Shown here: in pieces, positions 1 to 5,540 of the stretch
Numbering within the stretch: position 1 is the first letter of the stretch
Layout: each line of letters starts with the position of its first letter
Source: Porticoccaceae bacterium UBA2002
GTDB taxonomy: Bacteria > Pseudomonadota > Gammaproteobacteria > Pseudomonadales > Porticoccaceae
Length of the DNA stretch: 5,540 nt
Direction of reading: 5' to 3'
NCBI GenBank assembly: GCA_002334915.1
Contig: DDCQ01000087.1
Span: 1-5,540 of the forward strand
Position numbers and translations under genes: made by a program
Notes under the pieces: model-generated
Databases searched by the model: none
What the model saw: the letters and a program-made list of their open reading frames with translations, nothing else
Told to the model about the DNA's origin: nothing

Positions 1-623
1 TGGCGGAAGATGGCCTTAGCCAAAGCAAATACGCCAAGGCCCGCTCCAAAGCCGAAGCCAATATTCAGCAGCTGAATAACACCCGCAAGTTCCAAGAAGC
101 CATTACTTCACTAGCAGAATGTGAACTGCCAGTGATCGCGGTAGTGCAGGGCTTCTGTCTGGGTGCCGGAGTCGATCTGATCACCGCCTGTGATATTCGT
201 ATTGCCAGCGCCGATGCAGTATTTAGTGTCCGCGAAACTCGCTTGGGTCTGGTGGCTGATGTGGGCACATTGCAGCGACTGCCGAAGATTCTTAATGCCG
301 GCCATGTGGCCGAGCTGGTCTATACAGGTAAAGATATTAAGGCAGACCGTGCTGAAAAAATTGGGCTGATCAATGATATGTATGAGTCCGCCGAAGCGAC
401 TATGGAAGCAGGCATGGCCCTGGCTCAGGAGATCGCAGGCAACTCCCCAATGGCGGTGCGTGGTACCAAGTTTATTCTGCGTCAGTCCGAAAATCTGACC
501 GATGAGCAGAGTCTGATGGTCAATGGTATGTACACCATGATGACCAGTCTGGAGTCCAATGATTTAAAAGAGGGGGTTATGGCGTTTGCAGAGCGCAGGC
601 CGGCGAAGTTTACAGGTAGCTAG
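1..623 (+). CDS. Crotonase-family enoyl-CoA hydratase/isomerase, probably dienoyl-CoA isomerase (5' truncated)
   Basis: The first complete codon is at 3 and the stop is TAG at 621-623, giving 206 residues; roughly the first 70 residues are expected to lie left of the window. The crotonase core is clear: PVIAVVQGFCLGAGVDL followed by TACDIR, and later LGLVADVGTLQRLPKI. Family knowledge: rat delta3,5-delta2,4-dienoyl-CoA isomerase (ECH1) uses Asp176, Glu196 and Asp204. Here Asp (174-176), Glu (234-236) and Asp (258-260) occur with the same 20- and 8-residue spacing, and ADVGTLQRLPK is typical of that branch. The likely role is moving double bonds in unsaturated acyl-CoA during beta-oxidation in the cytoplasm. 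Hydratase activity on other acyl-CoAs cannot be excluded, since many bacterial members carry only a generic name. The oxyanion-hole glycines (GFCLGAG) are present. The downstream small gene probably overlaps its last codons. Confidence 0.93.
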   Translation, partial: AEDGLSQSKYAKARSKAEANIQQLNNTRKFQEAITSLAECELPVIAVVQGFCLGAGVDLITACDIRIASADAVFSVRETRLGLVADVGTLQRLPKILNAGHVAELVYTGKDIKADRAEKIGLINDMYESAEATMEAGMALAQEIAGNSPMAVRGTKFILRQSENLTDEQSLMVNGMYTMMTSLESNDLKEGVMAFAERRPAKFTGS

Positions 624-957
624 TTTCCAACGCTGCAAAAATATTGATCTGGATGGCCCCACCTTGTTCCACATAGCTCTGCACCTCTTAGTGCCCGCAA
701 TTCTGGTCGCTTTACTGTATCGCGATAACTGGAAGTTCGCTTACCTAGTGCTGATTGCAACCATGCTGGTGGATCTGGATCATCTGCTGGCTGTCCCTAT
801 TTATGATCCCAATCGATGTAGCATTGGCTTCCATCCCTTGCATCAGCCCTTGATGATAATGCTATATGCCGGGTTGAGCGTTTTCCCAAAAACCAGGCTG
901 ATAGGCTTTGGGCTGTTGATTCATATGGCGCTTGATGCTCTTGATTGTCTTAGTTAA
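586..957 (+). CDS. DUF6122 family small membrane protein
   Basis: This is a 123-residue hydrophobic protein with about four membrane segments (roughly residues 28-45, 51-70, 86-100 and 104-118). I recognise it as DUF6122 from the block ATMLVDLDHLLA, then DPNRCSIGFHPLH and the C-terminal LIHMALDALDC. Its function is unknown. Polar residues sit in or near the membrane: Asp63, Asp65, His66, His83, His86, His113, Asp117 and Asp120. Their order (DxDH, HxxH, HxxxD) resembles the metal-ligand order of YdjM/DUF457-type membrane-bound hydrolases; that comparison is inference. The start is uncertain. TTG at 586 has AGGGGG (571-576) nine bases upstream and overlaps the acyl-CoA enzyme by 38 bases. TTG at 664 would give 97 residues beginning just before the conserved part. 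No in-frame ATG precedes the conserved region. It is probably co-transcribed with the upstream gene. Confidence 0.8.
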   Translation: MQSAGRRSLQVASFQRCKNIDLDGPTLFHIALHLLVPAILVALLYRDNWKFAYLVLIATMLVDLDHLLAVPIYDPNRCSIGFHPLHQPLMIMLYAGLSVFPKTRLIGFGLLIHMALDALDCLS

Positions 958-995
958 GCGATTTAAAGTCCTGCAGCCACTGCTGCGACTGCACC

Positions 996-1018
996 TGCGA
1001 CAATTTGTCGCATTTTTT
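996..1018 (+). terminator. Probable intrinsic terminator after the DUF6122 gene
   Basis: A perfect inverted repeat, TGCGACA-ATT-TGTCGCA (996-1012), is followed directly by six T (1013-1018). It lies 39 bases after the DUF6122 stop codon. A 7-bp stem with a 3-base loop (or 6 bp with 5) plus a T tract is the form of a Rho-independent terminator, and it would separate the upstream pair from the receptor operon. The same 17 bases form an 8+1+8 palindrome, so a DNA-binding operator is the alternative. A second copy of CTGCGAC lies 12 bases upstream (983-989 versus 995-1001). Confidence 0.55.
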
Positions 1019-1028
1019 ACAGCCCCAA

Positions 1029-1061
1029 CCATTGATAGCATGCTGGTAAATTAATCAATGG
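1029..1061 (+). promoter_or_regulatory. 8-bp dyad in the receptor leader, overlapping the ribosome binding site
   Basis: CCATTGAT (1029-1036) and ATCAATGG (1054-1061) are perfect inverted copies separated by 17 bases, and the gap contains the small palindrome GCATGC (1038-1043). The right arm covers the GG of the receptor gene's GGAG Shine-Dalgarno sequence. In RNA this could form a hairpin that hides part of the ribosome binding site. In DNA it could be a two-half-site operator with sites 25 bp apart. Neither role is shown by the sequence alone, and I could not identify a convincing Fur box or a well-spaced -35/-10 pair in the gap. Confidence 0.35.
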
Positions 1062-1063
1062 AG
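1060..1063 (+). promoter_or_regulatory. Ribosome binding site fixing the GTG start of the receptor gene
   Basis: GGAG lies eight bases before GTG at 1072. No in-frame ATG, GTG or TTG occurs between that codon and the in-frame stop TAG at 1036-1038. The next in-frame ATG (residue 24) would remove the signal peptide. The GTG start is therefore well supported. Confidence 0.75.
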
Positions 1064-1071
1064 TTTTTGTT

Positions 1072-3363
1072 GTGCTCGGTCATGTATTTTCCCGGTTGTC
1101 CCAATGTTTAGTGATTGCTCTGACTGTTAACTTTGCGCCTATGGCCGTTGCACTGGAAGAGGTGACTGTAATTGCTGATCAGGTGTTTAAAGATACCTCT
1201 CTGGTGAGTCCCAGCAGTTCGATTTCAGCTGAGCAGCTGGAAGCGATTAGTATCACTACCGTTGAAGATGCGCTGGCCCATGAACCCAGCCTGATTGTGC
1301 GCAAGCGTTTTATTGGCGACCCCAATGGTGTAATTGGTATGCGTGGGTCCAATATGTTCCAGACAACTCGCTCTATGGTGTTTGTCGATGGTATGCCGCT
1401 GCATTATCACCTGCAGACAAGGTACCGCGGTGCGCCGCGCTGGTCACTGGTGTCGCCGGGTGAGATAGATAATGTGGAGGTGATCTATGGTGCTTTTTCG
1501 GCAGAGTACAGTGGTAATGCCATGGGTGGTGTGGTGAATATGAATACCAGACGGCCTGACTCTGAGCGCATAAGCTTTGAGACTGGATACTTTGCCCAGG
1601 AATATCAGCAGCAGGACACCAATGAAACCTATGGCGGTTATAGAACCTACGGGTCTTATGAAAATAAGATAGGCAATCTGGGCGTCTTTGCCTCCTACAC
1701 CAGGTTGGATAATGAGGGCCAACCGCAGACGCAGTTATTCACTAAAAGTGGTTCTGGAACCGCTTCAGCCTCTGTCAGCTCAGGTGCTGTGCTGGGTGTG
1801 AACGAAGCCTCTGAAGCCGGTATTTACTTTGCGGACTCAGGGCCTGAGTCGTCAAAAACTGATCTATTTAAGGCTAAGTTATTCTACGATCTGGACCGCG
1901 TTCAATTGCGCGGTTCGATCGCCTACGAGGACCGAACCCGAGTTGAAGATCAGCAAAATAACTTTCTCCGCGACAGCGCAGGCAATCCTATTTTTGATCG
2001 CAGGGTTGATGTAGATGGTCAGGTATACGACACCTTTTCTTATGGCCGCAGCCGCATGCAGCAGCGCAGTCAGGAGCGTGATAGTTTGTTGATCGGTGCA
2101 GGTGTCAGTGCAGAGCTTAACAATGGCTGGATCAGTGATGCCTTTTACAGCTACTTCAATATCCTTGACGACGTAGAGATACGCTCGGGTAACCATCCCT
2201 TAGCGGATAGCTATATTGCAGATAATGAAGCCTATAAGGCTCGCATTACTGAGTATGATAATACTGGCTGGCAGATTTTTGATATCAAGTTTGCCACTGA
2301 GTCCTGGCTGGGTAACGACCGCCAGCGACTATCTGTAGGTCTGCACTATGATGACTATGAGTTAAATTATATTGTTGATGATTACAACAGTATTGCCGGG
2401 CTGCGGGATGCCGATGAAACCGATGGCAATGCCGCAACAGGTCGCGCTGACAGTGGCGGTAAAGCCAGTACATCAGCGCTGTTTTTGCAGTATGGCTATG
2501 GGCTGTCTGATCACTGGGATCTGTCATTGGGCCTGCGCTACGAGGACTGGCAGGCAGAGGATGGTTTTGTTGGTGCCAACCCGACTGCAGAGCGTGCCGA
2601 GACAGGTTGGTCGCCCAAGTTTTCGCTAGCCTGGGAAGCTTCAGATAGTCTTAACTTACGCTACTCTCTGGCCAGAGCACTGCGCTTTCCGGTGATTGAA
2701 GAACTCTATGTGAACGACAATCAGGGTGCTGGCGCGGCGGTGATCTCTGACCCTAGCCTAAAGCCTGAAGATGGTGTCTTCCACAACCTCTCCTTTGTGC
2801 AGGCCATTGATAATGGCTCAGTTCGCGTTAATCTGTTCTACGAAGTTATCGATGATGTGATTTTTAATCAGCGCGCAACCAATGGCACATCAACCTTTTT
2901 ACCCGTTGGAGAGGTGACTACCAGTGGTACAGAATTTATCTGGGAGCAGCGTGAAATATTTGCTTCGGCCTTGGATATTCGTTTTAACCTCAGCCATGTA
3001 AAGGCTGAGATCACGGACAATGTATTTAACCCAAGCTTTGAGGGTAAACAGTTCCCGCGTTCGCCAAGGTGGCGCAGCAATCTGATACTGAGTTATAAGC
3101 TGTCGCCTCAATGGGATATGGGTACCAGCGTACGCTATGCCAGCAATAGTTTTGGCGAGCTTGATAACAGCGATACAGGCAGCAATGTTTTTGGTGCTCA
3201 AGATAGCTTTGTATTTGTGGGTGCCAAGCTTAACTGGCAGCTATCCAGTGCGCTTAAACTGAGTACTGGTGTTGATAATCTATTTACTGAAGAAGCCTAT
3301 GTATTTCATCCCTGGCCTGGCCGCACCTACCATGTGCAAGCCAAGTATCAGCTGGGACAATAG
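1072..3363 (+). CDS. TonB-dependent outer-membrane receptor
   Basis: This 763-residue protein imports a ligand across the outer membrane using TonB-ExbBD energy. A signal peptide spans residues 1-27, with probable cleavage after AVA. Next comes a TonB-box-like EEVTVIA (29-35), then the plug domain (about 42-162) with SISAEQLEAI, VEDALAHEPS, IGMRGSNMF, MVFVDGMPL, the VEVIYG element and GGVVNMNTRRP. The rest (about 165-763) is beta-barrel, including RALRFPVIEELY, DPSLKPEDG and the last strand near HPWPGRTYHVQAKYQL. Length is normal for the family and the frame is intact. The LRFPxxEELY stretch sits where heme receptors carry FRAP-type motifs, but such motifs are widespread, so heme specificity cannot be claimed. 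The PepSY gene one base downstream favours a metal chelate such as a ferric siderophore; this is inference from context. The ligand is unknown. Confidence 0.95.
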   Translation: MLGHVFSRLSQCLVIALTVNFAPMAVALEEVTVIADQVFKDTSLVSPSSSISAEQLEAISITTVEDALAHEPSLIVRKRFIGDPNGVIGMRGSNMFQTTRSMVFVDGMPLHYHLQTRYRGAPRWSLVSPGEIDNVEVIYGAFSAEYSGNAMGGVVNMNTRRPDSERISFETGYFAQEYQQQDTNETYGGYRTYGSYENKIGNLGVFASYTRLDNEGQPQTQLFTKSGSGTASASVSSGAVLGVNEASEAGIYFADSGPESSKTDLFKAKLFYDLDRVQLRGSIAYEDRTRVEDQQNNFLRDSAGNPIFDRRVDVDGQVYDTFSYGRSRMQQRSQERDSLLIGAGVSAELNNGWISDAFYSYFNILDDVEIRSGNHPLADSYIADNEAYKARITEYDNTGWQIFDIKFATESWLGNDRQRLSVGLHYDDYELNYIVDDYNSIAGLRDADETDGNAATGRADSGGKASTSALFLQYGYGLSDHWDLSLGLRYEDWQAEDGFVGANPTAERAETGWSPKFSLAWEASDSLNLRYSLARALRFPVIEELYVNDNQGAGAAVISDPSLKPEDGVFHNLSFVQAIDNGSVRVNLFYEVIDDVIFNQRATNGTSTFLPVGEVTTSGTEFIWEQREIFASALDIRFNLSHVKAEITDNVFNPSFEGKQFPRSPRWRSNLILSYKLSPQWDMGTSVRYASNSFGELDNSDTGSNVFGAQDSFVFVGAKLNWQLSSALKLSTGVDNLFTEEAYVFHPWPGRTYHVQAKYQLGQ

Positions 3364-3364
3364 T

Positions 3365-4732
3365 ATGACACACAGATCACAGCTGCTTAAGCAGCGCCTC
3401 TGGCGCTGGCATTTTCTGGCGGGGCTTGTGGTCTGTCCCTTTGCTATTTTGTTGTCTATCAGTGGATCAATTTATCTGTTTAAACCGCAGATAGATAATT
3501 ATGAAGAAGCCTCAATTAATGCTCAGGCGCCGGTGGTTGAGCAGGCTTCGCCAAGTCTGCCCGCCAGCATTCATATCCGGACATTGCTGGCCAATAATCC
3601 GCAGTCAAATTTTAAGCGCATAGTTTTAGCCAAGCCCGGAGACCGCTCGCTGGAAATTGAGCTGGTCAATGCCAAGGGCGAGAAGGTTATCTATTGGATT
3701 GACAGTATTTCCGGTGAGTTGTTGGCCAGCAAAAAAAGCGACCAGCGATTGATGCAGCGGGTTAAAAAGCTGCACAGTGAACTGCTGTTGGGGAATATGG
3801 GTTCCTACGTGGTTGAGTTGATGGCCAGCTGGCTGATTATTTTGGTGATTACGGGTCTGTATCTGTGGCTGTCAAAGCCCGACAACCGCGAGGCACCAAA
3901 AAAATTAGTCACTCCTGAGGTGGGCCAGATAGCGGCGGACAAAAAATGGCGTAGCTGGCATGGGGTGGTCGGTTTTTGGTTTACGGTTCCTATTATTTTG
4001 TTGCTACTGTCGGGCCTTCCCTGGACCCAATTATGGGGCGCCGGGTTTGATAAGGTAAAAGCTATGGCAGGCTGGCAGGGGCCCGGGCAGGTATGGTTTG
4101 TTACTCTGCAGTCAGAGAAACCAGATGGAGAAATGGTTAAGGTGCCTGAATCCAGCCTGTGGGAGATTACCTCTGATCCCCATGCCCATCATAATTCCCT
4201 AATGGCTAGAGATGTGAGTGCCCTTAATCTGGGTGTTTTAGATATGATTCAGAGCAAGCCACAGGTTGCCGCAATGATTCATCCGGTGCAGATTGTGCCC
4301 CCAAGGCCCAATAATGGTGTCTGGACTGTACGCTCTATGTCCGCTCAGAGGTCGGACCGTGAGACCATTCATTTTGACCAGTATTCGGCGCAGCAGATAC
4401 AGCATATAACTTTCAAAGACCATCATCCGGTGGAGCAGCTTGTCTCTCAGGCTGTGTCCCTGCATGAGGGCGCGCTGTTTGGCTGGTTAAACCAGTTGCT
4501 GGGTGTGCTCACGGCTCTGGCGATTACCTGTATCAGTTGCTTTGGACTGTATTCATGGTGGCTGCGCAGACCCCAGAGTGGCCCGGGTATGTCCGAGCCT
4601 GTAGCCTCTTCACCGTCGGCGGGGCTGGCTGTGGGTATAGTGCTATTAGGGGTACTGCTGCCTGCTGCTGGTATTAGCTTTGTGTTGATTTATGCTGTTG
4701 AGTGGTTTGCTGTCAGGGTAAGGCAAGTTTGA
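3365..4732 (+). CDS. PepSY-associated transmembrane protein (putative siderophore/metal reductase)
   Basis: This is a 455-residue inner-membrane protein of the PepSY_TM family (PiuB/FoxB-like). ATG at 3365 is chosen because GGGA (3354-3357) lies seven bases upstream and the conserved start LLKQRLWRWHFLAGL follows at once; earlier in-frame codons lie inside the receptor gene. Membrane segments are near residues 17-39, 148-169, 199-219, 370-399 and 418-448. A periplasmic PepSY-like segment (about 60-125) has the typical IDSISGELL. Histidines at the membrane edges, His16, His137 (KKLHSEL), His199 (SWHGVVGFW) and His367 (SLHEG), match the pattern of heme ligands in this family; FoxB of Pseudomonas aeruginosa is a di-heme reductase of ferric siderophores. 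A His cluster DPHAHH (271-276) lies in the second periplasmic loop. Only one base separates it from the receptor stop, implying translational coupling and a shared ligand. The reductase role is inferred. Confidence 0.9.
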   Translation: MTHRSQLLKQRLWRWHFLAGLVVCPFAILLSISGSIYLFKPQIDNYEEASINAQAPVVEQASPSLPASIHIRTLLANNPQSNFKRIVLAKPGDRSLEIELVNAKGEKVIYWIDSISGELLASKKSDQRLMQRVKKLHSELLLGNMGSYVVELMASWLIILVITGLYLWLSKPDNREAPKKLVTPEVGQIAADKKWRSWHGVVGFWFTVPIILLLLSGLPWTQLWGAGFDKVKAMAGWQGPGQVWFVTLQSEKPDGEMVKVPESSLWEITSDPHAHHNSLMARDVSALNLGVLDMIQSKPQVAAMIHPVQIVPPRPNNGVWTVRSMSAQRSDRETIHFDQYSAQQIQHITFKDHHPVEQLVSQAVSLHEGALFGWLNQLLGVLTALAITCISCFGLYSWWLRRPQSGPGMSEPVASSPSAGLAVGIVLLGVLLPAAGISFVLIYAVEWFAVRVRQV

Positions 4733-4761
4733 CAGGCAATTAAAGGCCGGCCATTAGATGC

Positions 4762-4793
4762 AAAAAGGGGATAACCATGTTATCCCCTTTTTT
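4762..4793. terminator. Strong bidirectional intrinsic terminator between convergent genes
   Basis: A perfect 14-bp stem with a 3-base CAT loop joins 4762-4775 and 4779-4792. Its core is GGGGATAAC paired with GTTATCCCC. An A tract (4762-4766) precedes it and a T tract (4788-4793) follows, so it can stop transcription from either strand. It lies 29 bases after the PepSY stop codon and 25 bases beyond the stop codon of the minus-strand dehydrogenase, the expected position for a shared terminator of two converging genes. Confidence 0.93.
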
Positions 4794-4817
4794 ACAGCAC
4801 CTTAATTTAGCTAGTGG

Positions 4818-5540
4818 TTAGTACATCATATCTCTGGTGGCATTTAGCATCCATGGGAAGTGAACCCCAAGTTTTGCTGCGCCATAGGAGAACCAGTACT
4901 CCACTTTTTGCAGGAAGGTCATCTCTACCATCTCGGGCAGACGCTGTTGCTGTCGATCCAGGTAGGCGTGAATGGCTTCGGCATCTTCGATGGTATTGGT
5001 TTCGTAGAAACCTACCATACCTTTGTGGGCTCTTGAGCCACCCAGCACAATGCCGGCAAAGTCTATGTGGGTCTGCTCGCTCATATAGCGCAGGTCGGGC
5101 ACCACATAGTTGCTCTTGGCGCTGATACCGTGGCAGGTGCCGCAGTTATGGCCGTAGAGTTCTTCCCCTTTTCTGATAATTTCGGGGTCGGTATTGGCTT
5201 CGTGGCCCAGGGCCAGAATAGTGGCCAGGCTGTTGTCGGCCAGGGTTCTGGTTTGCGCAAATTTACCCAGCTTGAAGACCAGCAGTTTATTCTGGTTGAC
5301 CTTGTTGCGCTTGAGGTCATCACCTATGGTTAGCATCACGGTACCGCCACTGCCTTGGGCCACGGCGATGTATTGTTCACCATCCAGTTCGTAGCTCATG
5401 GGACCGGCGAGGACGGCGCTGTCGGACTGAAATTGCCACAGGGCATCGCCATTATCTGAATCATAGGCGGTAAAGGTTCCGTCACCAGAGCCCTGGAAAA
5501 CCAGATCGCCGTCGGTGCTTAGAATGCCGCCATTGGCAGC
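4818..5540 (-). CDS. PQQ-dependent alcohol dehydrogenase with C-terminal cytochrome c domain (quinohemoprotein, start outside window)
   Basis: The open frame runs from the right edge to TAA at 4818-4820, giving the C-terminal 240 residues. The 47 residues read between 5540 and 5400 end the eight-bladed propeller (GGILSTDGDLVFQGSGDG, AYDSDNGDALWQF, LAGPMSYELDGEQYIAV), typical of methanol/ethanol-type PQQ dehydrogenases. A cytochrome c domain follows: the heme site CGTCH at 5130-5144 (in GHNCGTCHG), then VVPDLRYMS, and the probable Met axial ligand in KGMVGF (Met codon 5016-5018). The family oxidises alcohols or aldehydes in the periplasm, passing electrons from PQQ to the fused heme. The catalytic Asp and metal site lie upstream of the window, so calcium versus lanthanide use and substrate cannot be judged. 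After the last cytochrome helix (DAEAIHAYLDRQQQRL) an aromatic tail of about 39 residues continues to the stop, which is longer than I expect for the family. The ATG at 5399 is internal and not the start. Confidence 0.93.
   Translation of the reverse strand, partial: AANGGILSTDGDLVFQGSGDGTFTAYDSDNGDALWQFQSDSAVLAGPMSYELDGEQYIAVAQGSGGTVMLTIGDDLKRNKVNQNKLLVFKLGKFAQTRTLADNSLATILALGHEANTDPEIIRKGEELYGHNCGTCHGISAKSNYVVPDLRYMSEQTHIDFAGIVLGGSRAHKGMVGFYETNTIEDAEAIHAYLDRQQQRLPEMVEMTFLQKVEYWFSYGAAKLGVHFPWMLNATRDMMY

Noticed and set aside
1016..1041. TTTACA (1016-1021) with TAGCAT (1036-1041) as a sigma-70 promoter for the receptor gene
   Set aside because: The spacing is only 14 bases, and other pairings in the gap match poorly. 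A promoter must exist nearby, but I cannot place it reliably.
1029..1061. Fur box in the receptor leader
   Set aside because: The segment is AT-rich with a dyad, but it does not match the GATAATGATAATCATTATC consensus or its hexamer repeats well enough to claim.
1225..3201. Several minus-strand and alternative-frame open frames within the receptor gene
   Set aside because: The receptor frame is continuous with recognisable motifs throughout; the others are low-complexity or arbitrary translations without ribosome binding sites.
3322..3360. Receptor C-terminus ending in LGQ instead of an aromatic residue
   Set aside because: The last strand still has alternating aromatic and hydrophobic residues (TYHVQAKYQL) and many functional receptors end with a short extra tail; not a sign of truncation.
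3269..3364. Longer N-terminal start for the PepSY protein inside the receptor gene
   Set aside because: ATG 3365 has a ribosome binding site and leads directly into the conserved N-terminus; the extra 32 residues are an out-of-frame reading of the receptor barrel end.
4745..4752. GGCCGGCC palindrome after the PepSY gene
   Set aside because: It is a short 8-base palindrome beside a much stronger terminator, with no repeats or other context suggesting function.
4814..5394. Plus-strand open frames opposite the PQQ dehydrogenase
   Set aside because: They are antisense to a clearly recognisable propeller and cytochrome c coding sequence and show no family features of their own.

Overview
The window looks like chromosomal DNA of a heterotrophic Gammaproteobacterium, perhaps a marine one. 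That is inferred from the gene types (crotonase-fold acyl-CoA enzyme, DUF6122 protein, TonB-dependent receptor with a PepSY reductase, PQQ alcohol dehydrogenase fused to cytochrome c), the intermediate GC content and the outer-membrane receptor. No mobile element, tRNA, rRNA or CRISPR array was seen.

Layout. (1) 1-623, + strand: the last 206 residues of an enoyl-CoA hydratase/isomerase family protein. Its three acidic residues match the spacing of delta3,5-delta2,4-dienoyl-CoA isomerase. (2) 586-957, +: a small DUF6122 membrane protein that probably overlaps the end of gene 1. (3) 958-1071: a 114-base gap with a palindrome followed by six T (likely terminator) and a separate 8-bp dyad reaching the ribosome binding site of the next gene. 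(4) 1072-3363, +: a full-length TonB-dependent outer-membrane receptor starting at GTG. (5) 3365-4732, +: a PepSY-associated transmembrane protein starting one base after the receptor's stop codon, so the two are probably co-translated. (6) 4762-4793: a strong bidirectional terminator. (7) 4818-5540, - strand: the C-terminal 240 residues of a PQQ-dependent alcohol dehydrogenase with a fused cytochrome c domain; its start lies beyond the right edge.

How the genes work together. The receptor and PepSY protein form a clear two-gene unit: the receptor would import a scarce ligand (probably a metal chelate such as a ferric siderophore) across the outer membrane, and the heme-carrying inner-membrane protein could reduce and release the metal in the periplasm. 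The ligand cannot be read from the sequence. The flanking genes belong to fatty-acid or unsaturated acyl-CoA catabolism and periplasmic alcohol oxidation; a functional link to the uptake pair is possible but unproven. No clearly new system is visible. The most useful leads are the leader in front of the receptor gene, the unknown ligand of the receptor/reductase pair, and the aromatic tail on the dehydrogenase.
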